Source: CBDFNN01 sp965250215
GTDB lineage: Bacteria > Bacteroidota > Rhodothermia > Rhodothermales > DATKEJ01
DNA length: 64,000 bases
NCBI GenBank assembly: GCA_965250215.1
Contig: CBDFNN010000004.1
Coordinates: forward strand, 930,001-994,000
Direction of reading: 5' to 3'
The translations under genes and the position numbers were made by a program. The first letter of the stretch is position 1, and each line of letters opens with the position of its first letter. The notes below the pieces were generated by a model that was given only the letters and a program-made list of their open reading frames with translations, did not search any database and was not told where the DNA came from. Below are positions 7,888-15,850 of this stretch, one piece after another.

Positions 7888-8661
7888 CTATTTCTCGAGT
7901 ACCATTATAAAATTCCCGTCGTCATCTCGGTGAATATAGCTGACGTCAAAACCCTTACTTCGGTAAGCTTGGATGTAATTTCGTGTAAAACTTCTCCATG
8001 CTTTTGCTAGATCAGAATCGATCTTTTTGAGCTCCTGAATAGCCGAAGGCAACTCGATTCCAAGTTTGTTTTTGGGATCGACAAAAGGTGGTGATCCGTA
8101 GGGACCTTGAATGGTCACTGGAATTAAATCCGTCTTCTTGCTTTCGAAATTTGGCTGGTCGGCTAGAAGATCCCATTCGACGATGAATCGATCGGTGCCA
8201 AGACCCTGCAATAGGATATTGTTCTCGCCGAGACCGTAGTGGTCTTCCACATAGTCGTGCACCTTGACACCGAGCTTGTTGAAATTGATATATCCATTCC
8301 GCGCTTCAAGGGGATCGTAAGTCCAGAGCATTTTTGTCACGCCGGCATTCAGGCAATTCTCTCGTTGTTGGATCTTCAATTCAAGGCCCAGCCCTTTTTC
8401 TCTCCATTCGGGATCTACCACCAACATGTGCGACCAGTGAACGATCTCGCCTTTGAATGGACCGGTTGCGCCATAGGCGCTTCCAACAAGTTTCCCCTCA
8501 TTGTTGAATGCTCCAAGGTTTATACCTCCGATGTGGCTGTTGGCCTTTTGCATCGTAGCTGGTATGACATCGTTAGGTCCCCAGGTTTGTTTCTGTATTT
8601 CGACACATTGTAGGAAGTCGTCGTAGCTTTCGAGGTGGCGGATCGTGATGGGTTTGTGCAT
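7888..8661 (-). CDS. GNAT N-acyltransferase (COG3375 type), likely amino acid N-succinyltransferase
   Basis: This 257-residue cytoplasmic protein has an N-terminal acetyltransferase-like domain. The acyl-CoA-binding segment is MLVVDPEWREKGLGLELKIQQRE (conserved core VDPEWREKGLGLEL), in which RxxGxG/L binds the pyrophosphate of CoA. It continues with MLWTYDPLEARNGYINFNKLG, a hallmark of COG3375 proteins. Family members are often encoded next to N-succinylamino acid racemase, where they succinylate D-amino acids. Here the racemase gene starts 6 bases downstream, so the two are almost surely co-transcribed with this gene first. Acyl donor and acceptor are inferred from context, not read from the sequence. 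Confidence 0.8.
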   Translation of the reverse strand: MHKPITIRHLESYDDFLQCVEIQKQTWGPNDVIPATMQKANSHIGGINLGAFNNEGKLVGSAYGATGPFKGEIVHWSHMLVVDPEWREKGLGLELKIQQRENCLNAGVTKMLWTYDPLEARNGYINFNKLGVKVHDYVEDHYGLGENNILLQGLGTDRFIVEWDLLADQPNFESKKTDLIPVTIQGPYGSPPFVDPKNKLGIELPSAIQELKKIDSDLAKAWRSFTRNYIQAYRSKGFDVSYIHRDDDGNFIMVLEK

Positions 8662-8839
8662 ATCCAGAAGATAAGAATCAGAAGTAAAGAGATCAGGTAC
8701 TAGAGACCAGGATTCGGTTATCGAGTGTCTTGTATCAGATTACAGGAAAATCCATGACAAACACTTTGTTAAATAGATACCTCGGTGCTAATTCTCTATC
8801 TTTCCTCCGCGAGATTAACTCCTTCATTCTATTCTAGCT

Positions 8840-9436
8840 ATGAAAATTTCCTTTCGATATCTCTTAGGTTTGACTCTTTTACTGATTGCCTTTGGCCAAG
8901 TAAATGCTCAGGAGCAAGTACTCATCGAGGAGACTCCGCAAATAAACATTGATCTCATGGCAACAGCCGTCCTCCCACTTCCCGAAGAATATCGTGAAGG
9001 AGCTAGCATCTTGGGATATAAAGAAGATGGATCTGTAGAGATCTTGCGCGAAGGGACAAATGATCTTCATTGTTTAGCCGACAAGCCCGGAGATGATAGA
9101 TTCCAAGCCGTTTGTTATCACAAATCGATGGAAGCTTTCATTGCGCGCGGACGCGAGTTGCGAGCAGAAGGTGTTGAAGATGTGAATGCAGCTAGGCACA
9201 AGGAAATTGACGATGGAACACTGCAGGCACCAGAAGCAGGATCGACCCTCTACAATATGATCAGCAATCTTGATGAGTTCGATCCCGAGACGGCCGCTCC
9301 AACTCTTTATGCCATTTACATTCCTTATGCCAGTCTGGAATCTACCGGTTTGTCGACTTCAGCTAGGGCTCCTGGGGCACCTTGGATGATGCGACAGGGA
9401 ACAGCATCGGCTCATATAATGGTAGTAATGCCATAA
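8840..9436 (+). CDS. secreted protein of unknown function
   Basis: The 198-residue protein has a clear Sec signal peptide (residues 1-23, ending VNAQ). The mature part contains two Cys (in DLHCLADK and AVCYHKS, about 20 residues apart) that could form a disulfide. A charged helix around SMEAFIARGRELRAEG is followed by a C-terminal region with TLYAIYIPYASLESTG and WMMRQGTASAHIMVVMP. I recognise no domain. The gene is divergent from the GNAT/racemase pair and is followed by a long hairpin element. Its own promoter probably lies in the 180 bases upstream. The protein is probably periplasmic, as no lipobox is present. Confidence 0.75.
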   Translation: MKISFRYLLGLTLLLIAFGQVNAQEQVLIEETPQINIDLMATAVLPLPEEYREGASILGYKEDGSVEILREGTNDLHCLADKPGDDRFQAVCYHKSMEAFIARGRELRAEGVEDVNAARHKEIDDGTLQAPEAGSTLYNMISNLDEFDPETAAPTLYAIYIPYASLESTGLSTSARAPGAPWMMRQGTASAHIMVVMP

Positions 9437-9439
9437 ATT

Positions 9440-9548
9440 GAATTCGAGGTACTAGATCGAATCTTAAATTCATCGCCCACGGCACGGAATCTTATCCTGA
9501 ATTGGTCTCTGCGATGAATTAGAGGCTTCGATCTAGTACCTCGAATTC
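9440..9548. repeat. long imperfect inverted repeat (hairpin element)
   Basis: Two perfect 22-base arms, 9440-9461 and 9527-9548, face each other. Inside them a second perfect 10-base pair (9467-9476 with 9511-9520) continues the stem, leaving a 34-base central loop. The element follows directly on the secreted-protein gene. It could fold as a transcription-ending structure or be a MITE-like or REP-like unit. There is no T-run after it. Its GGTACTAGA segment also occurs at about 8700. Confidence 0.75.
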
Positions 9549-9605
9549 GCCAAGAACTGTTATCGGAATACATCGTCGATTTGTTTGCTAGAGAAGAATA
9601 GTAAT

Positions 9606-9634
9606 TTCGGACATTCGGACATTCGGACATTCGA
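9606..9634. repeat. octamer array, TTCGGACA x3.6
   Basis: Three perfect copies of TTCGGACA plus TTCGA, in the spacer between the hairpin element and the amidohydrolase gene. Unlike most arrays here it is not directly at a stop codon. Confidence 0.9.
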
Positions 9635-9696
9635 TTTCCTGAAACGACCCTCAAGCTGGCGAGTTGATTAATTAAACCCCATAGCTCAGGTCGTAA

Positions 9697-10809
9697 ATGA
9701 AATATCTTTCTCTCCTTTTCCTTCTCACGTTTATTCCGATCTCATTGTTTGCCCAGCGGGGCCCAGTGAAAGACGGTCCAGTCATGTCCTTCGAGGAGTA
9801 CTCTCCAAAATCGACTTTGGTAGTACCTGAGAATCCCGTCAACCGGGCTAAGTATCCCTTCATCGATGTGCATTCACATCAGTGGGGCATTGAGCGAAAA
9901 GGCCAAGTCGACACTTTGGTGAGTTATATGGACTCTCTCAACCTGCAAGTCATGGTCAACTTGAGTGGCAGATCTGGAGAGTTGTTGAAGGAAAGTGTTG
10001 CGAGTCTCAAAGGTCATTATCCGAAGAGATTCGTTCTCTTCGCGAATGTTGATTTCAAAGGCGTTGGCCAGCCGGGATGGGGACAAAGAGCCGCCGCACA
10101 ATTGAAGGAAGATGTGCAAGTTCATGGCGCACAAGGCCTCAAGATATACAAGAATCTGGGACTAACGGCATTGGATATTGACGGGCAAAGAATCAAAACG
10201 GACGATCCTAGGCTCGAACCGGTTTGGGATATGTGTGGCGAGTTGGGAATTCCTGTTCTGATTCACACCGGAGAACCTGCTTCCTTTTTTGATGCACATG
10301 ACAAGTACAATGAGCGTTGGTTGGAGCTGAAGCAATTTCCAAGACGTGCTAGACCAGCGGAAAAATTTCCGCCTTGGGAAGAAATCATGAAAGAGCAGTG
10401 GAATATGTTCAAGAAGCATCCTCAAACGAAATTTATCTCCGCTCATTTGGCTTGGCTCGGAAATGACTTGGGTCGATTAGGTCGTCTACTCGATGAGATT
10501 CCTAATATGTACACCGAAGTCGGTGCAGTCTTGTATGAGCTCGGCAGGCAACCACGTTATGCCAAGGAGTTTTTGACAAAATATCAGGGCCGGATCATGT
10601 TTGGAAAGGATTCCTGGAGACCTAGCGAATATCCATACTATTTCCGGGTATTCGAATCGACTGATGAGTACTTCCCATACTACAGAAAACGTCACGCTTT
10701 CTGGAGTCTCTATGGTCTTGATCTCGATGACGAGGTTTTGAAGAGCATCTACTATAAGGCGGCTTTGGATGTTATTCCGGGCATCGATCGAAGCCAATTC
10801 CCAGACTAG
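9697..10809 (+). CDS. secreted amidohydrolase-family protein
   Basis: The 370-residue protein has a signal peptide (about 19 residues, ending LFAQ). An amidohydrolase-2-type barrel follows: metal-binding HSH in FIDVHSHQWG, a histidine in LIHTGEPASFF, another in FISAHLAWLGND, and the final aspartate in IMFGKDSW. This is the ligand order of TIM-barrel metal-dependent hydrolases of the 2-pyrone-4,6-dicarboxylate / ACMSD-like group (PF04909). The substrate is unknown; export suggests a periplasmic hydrolase. It appears monocistronic, and the TetR promoter follows 50 bases after its stop codon. Confidence 0.8.
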   Translation: MKYLSLLFLLTFIPISLFAQRGPVKDGPVMSFEEYSPKSTLVVPENPVNRAKYPFIDVHSHQWGIERKGQVDTLVSYMDSLNLQVMVNLSGRSGELLKESVASLKGHYPKRFVLFANVDFKGVGQPGWGQRAAAQLKEDVQVHGAQGLKIYKNLGLTALDIDGQRIKTDDPRLEPVWDMCGELGIPVLIHTGEPASFFDAHDKYNERWLELKQFPRRARPAEKFPPWEEIMKEQWNMFKKHPQTKFISAHLAWLGNDLGRLGRLLDEIPNMYTEVGAVLYELGRQPRYAKEFLTKYQGRIMFGKDSWRPSEYPYYFRVFESTDEYFPYYRKRHAFWSLYGLDLDDEVLKSIYYKAALDVIPGIDRSQFPD

Positions 10810-10855
10810 CAGAAGATTCTCGACCAGCTGCTGGGATTTATTAAATGTTACGGTA

Positions 10856-10884
10856 TTGACTCTTTGTTACGAATGTAGTAACAT
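10856..10884 (+). promoter_or_regulatory. promoter and TetR operator upstream of export operon
   Basis: TTGACT (10856-10861), exactly 17 bases, then TAACAT (10879-10884) form a sigma70-like promoter only 8 bases before the ATG at 10893, so the transcript would be leaderless or nearly so. GTTAC-N7-GTAAC (10866-10882) is an inverted repeat placed between and over the promoter elements, as expected for an autorepressing TetR protein. A second GTCACATGAGTAAC half-site group overlaps the start codon. Confidence 0.55.
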
Positions 10885-10892
10885 GTAGTCAC

Positions 10893-11507
10893 ATGAGTAA
10901 CACTGTCCCCAAAATAGGAGCAAACAAAATTAAGGCCAGCGGTCAGGTCATTTTGACTGCTGCCAAAGAATTGTTCTGGAAATGGGGGATTCGAAAAGTC
11001 TCCGTCGCGGAAATTTGCCAACATGCCGGAGTGAGCAAAATGACTTTTTATCGCCACTTCGAAAACAAGGACGAAGTTGCTTTACAAGTGATGGATCGTT
11101 GGATGGAAGAAGGGCAGGAGCGCTTTCAAGCGATCATGATGCAGGAAACAGTTTTTTCAAGTAAGATGAAAGAGCTGATTGCATTAAAGCACGAGCAGTC
11201 TCTTGGTATAAGCGAGGAATTTCTACGAGATATCACATCTAAGTCTGATACTCGTTTTGCAAGCATGCTCGAAGCCCATAGTGTTAAATCGGAAGAATCC
11301 TTATTGCTTCATTTTCGACAAGCGCAAAAGGATGGATATATAAGGAAAGATCTAAATCTCACTTTCCTTTTCTTCATGATGAGACAAACGGCAATACATC
11401 TAAGAGATGAGTCGTTTTTCAAACTATTTCCTAACCCCGGTGAAGCTCTTGTTGAACTGACGAAGATGTTCGTATATGGAATCCAGCCCATGGAGGGAGG
11501 AGAATGA
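10893..11507 (+). CDS. TetR/AcrR-family transcriptional regulator
   Basis: This 204-residue protein has an N-terminal TetR DNA-binding domain. The helix-turn-helix is VSVAEICQHAGVSKMTFYRHF (core EICQHAGVSKMTFYRHF, residues 46-62), followed by ENKDEV. The C-terminal ligand-binding domain is all-alpha and not assignable to a ligand. The stop codon overlaps the start of the outer-membrane protein gene (ATGA type, 4 bases), so it is the first gene of a six-gene operon and probably represses it from the palindrome at 10866-10882. A TetR regulator heading an outer-membrane protein / FtsX-ABC / LolA-like set suggests control by a lipophilic compound or envelope stress; that is inference. Confidence 0.9.
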   Translation: MSNTVPKIGANKIKASGQVILTAAKELFWKWGIRKVSVAEICQHAGVSKMTFYRHFENKDEVALQVMDRWMEEGQERFQAIMMQETVFSSKMKELIALKHEQSLGISEEFLRDITSKSDTRFASMLEAHSVKSEESLLLHFRQAQKDGYIRKDLNLTFLFFMMRQTAIHLRDESFFKLFPNPGEALVELTKMFVYGIQPMEGGE

Positions 11508-12628
11508 AAACGGCATCAATCTTACTCCTACTATTTTCGCAAGCTCTACCTAGTGCGTGCCAGACAATTGAATTTGGAGGACAGCTTTCCGGGATCGCAA
11601 GCTATACTCCGGACAACAGTTTAGATTTCTTTCTCGGAGCCCGGTATATCCCAGAATTCGAATACAACATTCATCTCGAGTCCGGAGCCTCGCTCGATTT
11701 CATGGCCTCCGCAAATGTTGGAGCCAGCAGTTTCTTGGGAAAGGACGGAGATATAAGTCAGTCAGATATCGATCCCTATAGGATTTGGGCGAGATACACT
11801 TCGGATCAACTAGAACTTAGACTCGGGCTGCAAAAGATTAATTTTGGATCGTCCGTTCTTCTTCGGCCCATTCAGTGGTTCAATCAAATCGATCCCCGCG
11901 ATCCTCTTCAGATTACCGACGGAGTCTATGGTGCTCTTGGTCGTTACTACTTTCTGAATAATGCGAATGTGTGGCTTTGGCTCTTGTATGGAAATGAACA
12001 GCAGCGTGGCTTTGATTTCTTAGAGTCGGTAGATGACCGACCCGAGATTGGAGGTAGAATCCAACACCCATTTGGCACGGGAGAATTTGCCATTTCCTAT
12101 CACAATCGAGCTACGGATATCAGCTTCCTTCCTGACTTCGACATAGGTGACAAGGCGGTCGAGAATAAGATCGGAATAGATGGAAAGTTCGATGCCAAGA
12201 TCGGAATCTGGTTCGAAGCGACTCATAGTTTCAGCAGCGAAGACTTAGGAATGTTGAAGAATCAGACCCTGCTTTCTCTTGGAAGCGACTACACCTTCAA
12301 TTTTGGGAGCGGCCTAAATCTTGGAATTGAGCATTTGGTCACTACAAGCGACGAAGAGGCATTTGCCTACCAAAATGTTAGCAATTTCACTGCGTTGAGC
12401 GGGCGCTACGCCCTTAGCTTCTTTGACGGACTGAGTGGTGTTCTTTACTATTCGTGGGATACGGAGAAGCTTTCGATATTTGCGAACTATGAACACCAAT
12501 TCGATCGCTTTGCAGGCTTTCTCATGGCCTTCTATAATCCAAGATCAGATGCTGGACTTAGACAGGGAGATTTTATTCAGTCTTTCGCTGGTCCAGGTCT
12601 CAGAGTCATGTTTGTTTTCAATCACTAG
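11504..12628 (+). CDS. outer-membrane beta-barrel protein of the export operon
   Basis: The 374-residue protein has a signal peptide of about 20 residues (ending PSACQ) and a mature part of alternating amphipathic strands rich in Trp, Tyr, Phe and Gly: RIWARYTSDQLELRLGLQ, GRYYFLNNANVWLWLLYG, TLLSLGSDYTFNFGSG. It ends in FVFNH. The SACQ cysteine is not in a proper lipobox. It looks like a porin-like barrel of 14-16 strands, not a TolC-like tube, because long coiled-coil helices are absent. It overlaps the TetR gene by 4 bases and lies 11 bases before the ATPase gene, so it belongs to the same export or trafficking machine. No closer family name is supported. Confidence 0.8.
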   Translation: MKTASILLLLFSQALPSACQTIEFGGQLSGIASYTPDNSLDFFLGARYIPEFEYNIHLESGASLDFMASANVGASSFLGKDGDISQSDIDPYRIWARYTSDQLELRLGLQKINFGSSVLLRPIQWFNQIDPRDPLQITDGVYGALGRYYFLNNANVWLWLLYGNEQQRGFDFLESVDDRPEIGGRIQHPFGTGEFAISYHNRATDISFLPDFDIGDKAVENKIGIDGKFDAKIGIWFEATHSFSSEDLGMLKNQTLLSLGSDYTFNFGSGLNLGIEHLVTTSDEEAFAYQNVSNFTALSGRYALSFFDGLSGVLYYSWDTEKLSIFANYEHQFDRFAGFLMAFYNPRSDAGLRQGDFIQSFAGPGLRVMFVFNH

Positions 12629-12639
12629 TCCAAGTCAAA

Positions 12640-13350
12640 ATGTCGTCAAAGATCATCAGCTTAGTTAATGTGACCAAGAGATTTCCAGTTGGAGAAGGAG
12701 AATTCACTGCTTTGAAAGACATTAGTTTGGATTTCGATAAGAGTGAGTTTTGTGGCTTCGTCGGGCCTAGCGGCTCGGGCAAAACTACACTCCTAAATAT
12801 AATCGGATCACTGGATAGTCCGACCGAAGGAAGTGCTACCATCCTTGGCCACGACATATCTAGCTTGGGCCACAGGGAGTCGGCCCAGCTTCGAAATAAG
12901 CATATCGGCTTCATTTTTCAGGTTTACAATCTCCTCCCGGTATACACGGTATACGAAAACGTCGAATTCGCTCTGCTTCTTCAGAAGATCGATAGCGTGG
13001 AACGAAAAAAACGTGTCATGGAATCTTTGGAATGGGTTGGTTTAGAGGAGATGGCAAACAAGAAGCCCGACAAGTTATCAGGTGGCGAAGGGCAACGAGT
13101 CTCTATTGCTCGTGCCATGGTTAAGCGCCCCGAAATATTGTTGGCTGATGAACCTACGGCAAATCTCGATGCCGAAAATGCCCACATCATTCTCAAGACT
13201 ATGCGTTCTCTAAACGAAGAACTTGGGACGACCTTTCTTTTCTCAACGCATGATGAAAAAGTCATGGGCTATTTAGATCGAATCATTCATTTGCGGGATG
13301 GTCGTGTTGAGGAAGATGAAATCATTAATTCGAAGAGCGTGTCGAAATGA
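12640..13350 (+). CDS. LolD/MacB-type ABC transporter ATPase
   Basis: The 236-residue ATPase carries Walker A GPSGSGKTT (near residues 47-55), Q-loop in FIFQVYNLLPVYTVYENVE, ABC signature LSGGEGQRVSIARA, Walker B ILLADEPTANLD and the H-switch STHDEKV. The LLPVYTVYENV segment is typical of the LolD/FtsE/MacB subgroup that powers FtsX-type permeases without moving substrate through a pore. The signature has GEGQRV where most relatives have GQQQRV. It overlaps the next permease gene by 4 bases. The substrate is probably an envelope lipid, lipoprotein or hydrophobic molecule. Confidence 0.9.
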   Translation: MSSKIISLVNVTKRFPVGEGEFTALKDISLDFDKSEFCGFVGPSGSGKTTLLNIIGSLDSPTEGSATILGHDISSLGHRESAQLRNKHIGFIFQVYNLLPVYTVYENVEFALLLQKIDSVERKKRVMESLEWVGLEEMANKKPDKLSGGEGQRVSIARAMVKRPEILLADEPTANLDAENAHIILKTMRSLNEELGTTFLFSTHDEKVMGYLDRIIHLRDGRVEEDEIINSKSVSK

Positions 13351-14498
13351 AGCTTGCCCTGAAATTGGCATATAAGAATTTGATTGGGGCAGGTCTCCGA
13401 ACCTGGCTTAACGTCATCGTTTTGGCTTTCGCTTTCCTGATGATCATATTTTTTAACGGTCTATTAGATGGTTGGAATCAACAGGCAAAAAGAGATAGCA
13501 TCGCTTGGGATTTCGGGCAGGGCCATGTGCTACATCCGGACTACGATCCTTTCGATCCCTTTACGATTCTTGATGGGCACGGGAAAATTGAAAACACCGA
13601 TGGCTTGGAGCCCATCCTAATTAGGCAGGCTTCGATCTATCCAGATGGAAGAAGCATCTCGGTAGCTTTGAAAGGAATCTCCACGGAACAGAAAAATCTA
13701 GAAATTCCCACCGAAAGATTCGCTGGAATTGATTCTAGTATTCCGCTATTAATTGGAGACGGCATGGCGGAGTCTCTTCATCTCGAAGAGAACGACACGA
13801 TGCTTCTACGTTGGCGTGACAAAAATGGGACTTTTGACGCGGCCGACGCGACCATTGTTGGCGTATTTGAAACCGATGTTCCGTCTGTTGATCGTGGATT
13901 AGTTTGGATCCCTATTGATCGACTCTGGGAAATGACAGGTCTGGAGGGCGAGGCCAGTTTATATGTCGCCGGCGATGGATTCGATGAGAGCAATGTTGGA
14001 AATTGGAATTATCAATCTCAAGATGAATTGCTCAGCGATATCAATGAGATTATCTCTACTAAGAAGGCGAGTAGCTCGATCATGTATATATTGCTCCTTA
14101 CGATTGCCCTACTCGCGATTTTCGACACACAGGTATTGAGCATTTTTAGGAGGCAGCGAGAGATCGGGACCTATGTAGCACTCGGTATGACACGTGTGCA
14201 GGTCGTCGGCCTTTTTACAGTAGAGGGGTCAATGTATAGTATCCTCGCAATGCTGAGTGCAAGCGTCGTTGGCGTGCCTCTATTCATCTATCTCGCTCAG
14301 ACAGGCATCGCCTTTCCCGACGTAACCCAGGATATGGGCGTGGCTATGGCGGCTCGAATATTTCCTGTCTTCGGGTTCAAATTGGTAGTTGTGACAGTCA
14401 TTTTGGTATTTACCGCAGCAACCATTGTCAGCTTCTTACCCGCCAGGAAAATTTCCAAGATGAATCCTGTAGACGCTTTAAAGGGGAAATTGCAATGA
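13347..14498 (+). CDS. FtsX/LolC-type ABC permease, first of two
   Basis: This 383-residue protein has the MacB/LolC layout: one N-terminal membrane helix (about residues 18-38), a large periplasmic domain, and three C-terminal helices (about residues 250-268, 290-320 and 345-372). The cytoplasmic FRRQREIGTYVALGMTRVQV segment is the conserved FtsX coupling motif (core REIGTYVALG). The C-terminus SKMNPVDALKG is also typical. It overlaps the ATPase gene and the second permease gene by 4 bases each, so translation is probably coupled. The two permeases differ in sequence and likely form a heterodimer, like LolC and LolE. Confidence 0.9.
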   Translation: MKLALKLAYKNLIGAGLRTWLNVIVLAFAFLMIIFFNGLLDGWNQQAKRDSIAWDFGQGHVLHPDYDPFDPFTILDGHGKIENTDGLEPILIRQASIYPDGRSISVALKGISTEQKNLEIPTERFAGIDSSIPLLIGDGMAESLHLEENDTMLLRWRDKNGTFDAADATIVGVFETDVPSVDRGLVWIPIDRLWEMTGLEGEASLYVAGDGFDESNVGNWNYQSQDELLSDINEIISTKKASSSIMYILLLTIALLAIFDTQVLSIFRRQREIGTYVALGMTRVQVVGLFTVEGSMYSILAMLSASVVGVPLFIYLAQTGIAFPDVTQDMGVAMAARIFPVFGFKLVVVTVILVFTAATIVSFLPARKISKMNPVDALKGKLQ

Positions 14499-15769
14499 TC
14501 AAATTCTTGTTCAAGGGAATTCTTCGAGACCGAAGTAGGAGTTGGCTGCCAATCATTGTTGTTGCCCTAGGTGTCATGCTCACCGTTTTTCTTAGTGGCT
14601 ACATCCGAGGCGTGATGGGAGACATGACGGACCAGAACTCGCGATTTGCGACGGGTCATGTCAAGATTATGACCAAAGCTTATTTCGAAAACGTGGATCA
14701 AAACCCAAACGATCTGGCGCTGCTAGGATTGGCCGAGATTAAGCAATCCCTTTCTGAGACCTATCCTGACATGACCTGGGCGCCACGAATTAACTTTGGT
14801 GGATTGATCGATGTTCAAGGTGAGGACGGCGAATCTCGTGCTCAGGGCCCGGTCTCCGGCTTGGCAGTCGATCTGATAGGCGATGGGAGTGGAGAGATAT
14901 ACCGGATGAAAATTGAGAGCTCGATTGTGAGTGGAAATGTCCCGTCTGAGCAAGGAGAGGTCCTTCTTGGGTATGAGCTCGCAAATAAGTTGGATGTATC
15001 TCTCGGGGATGAGCTTGTATTTTTTGGAAGCTCCATGTATGGCTCCATGAGTTTTTACACTTTCGTTGTTAGCGGTACAATTCGATTTGGAATCCCTGCC
15101 ATGGACAAGTCGGCAATGCTTGCTGACATTGCGGACGCTCAGTATGTCCTAGACATGGAAGATGGAACTGGAGAGTTGCTGGGCTTTTTTGGAGACTCAC
15201 CTTATGATGACGACCAAGCATTTGCAACGGCAACTTCTTTCAATTCAAGTGACCTGTCTTCTGAGGATGAGTTTTCACCTGTCATGAAAACCTTGAAAGA
15301 ACAGAACGACCTTGCAGGATTGATTGACTATGCCGAGATGATGTCTGGTATTATTGTTTTCGTCTTTGTTCTAGCGATGTCCGTTGTCCTTTGGAATACG
15401 GGGCTGCTGGCCGGTCTTCGCAGGTATCAGGAATTCGGTATTCGCTTAGCCTTAGGGGAAGAGAAGGGCGAGATCTATCGAAGGTTGATTATGGAATCTG
15501 TATTGATTGGAATACTTGGATCGATAGTGGGGACCATCCTTGGCTTGATCGCTGTGCATTTGATGGAGACGATCGGTTTTGATATTTCTGATTTGATGGA
15601 GAATACTAGTATGATGTTGCCAACCGTTATTAGGGCGAAGATGTCACCTGATTTACTCTACATCGGTTTCATTCCAGGTGTGCTGGCCATGGTACTTGGG
15701 ACGGCACTGTCAGGGATCGGGATATATAAGAGGGAGACAGCGCAGTTGTTTAAGGAGCTCGAGATATGA
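14495..15769 (+). CDS. FtsX/LolE-type ABC permease, second of two
   Basis: The 424-residue partner permease has the same topology: N-terminal helix at about residues 17-35, periplasmic domain to about residue 280, and C-terminal helices around 285-310, 330-360 and 390-412. The coupling motif is RRYQEFGIRLALGEEKGEI (core EFGIRLALG). It has an acidic insert in the periplasmic domain (SPYDDDQAF to SSEDEFSP). Its stop codon TGA is also the start of an octamer array, GAGGGGCT x6. The LolA-like gene follows 81 bases later and probably belongs to the same transcript. Confidence 0.9.
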   Translation: MIKFLFKGILRDRSRSWLPIIVVALGVMLTVFLSGYIRGVMGDMTDQNSRFATGHVKIMTKAYFENVDQNPNDLALLGLAEIKQSLSETYPDMTWAPRINFGGLIDVQGEDGESRAQGPVSGLAVDLIGDGSGEIYRMKIESSIVSGNVPSEQGEVLLGYELANKLDVSLGDELVFFGSSMYGSMSFYTFVVSGTIRFGIPAMDKSAMLADIADAQYVLDMEDGTGELLGFFGDSPYDDDQAFATATSFNSSDLSSEDEFSPVMKTLKEQNDLAGLIDYAEMMSGIIVFVFVLAMSVVLWNTGLLAGLRRYQEFGIRLALGEEKGEIYRRLIMESVLIGILGSIVGTILGLIAVHLMETIGFDISDLMENTSMMLPTVIRAKMSPDLLYIGFIPGVLAMVLGTALSGIGIYKRETAQLFKELEI

Positions 15770-15815
15770 GGGGCTGAGGGGCTGAGGGGCTGAGGGGCTG
15801 AGGGGCTGAGGGGCT
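15768..15815. repeat. octamer array, GAGGGGCT x6, overlapping a stop codon
   Basis: Six perfect copies of GAGGGGCT. The first two bases of the array are the last two of the permease stop codon. The same unit occurs twice at the end of the gene 38980-39702, again overlapping its TGA stop. This array lies inside an operon, before the LolA-like gene. Confidence 0.95.
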
Positions 15816-15850
15816 GAGAAATATTGGAGATTAATTTACAGAAAGGAGAT

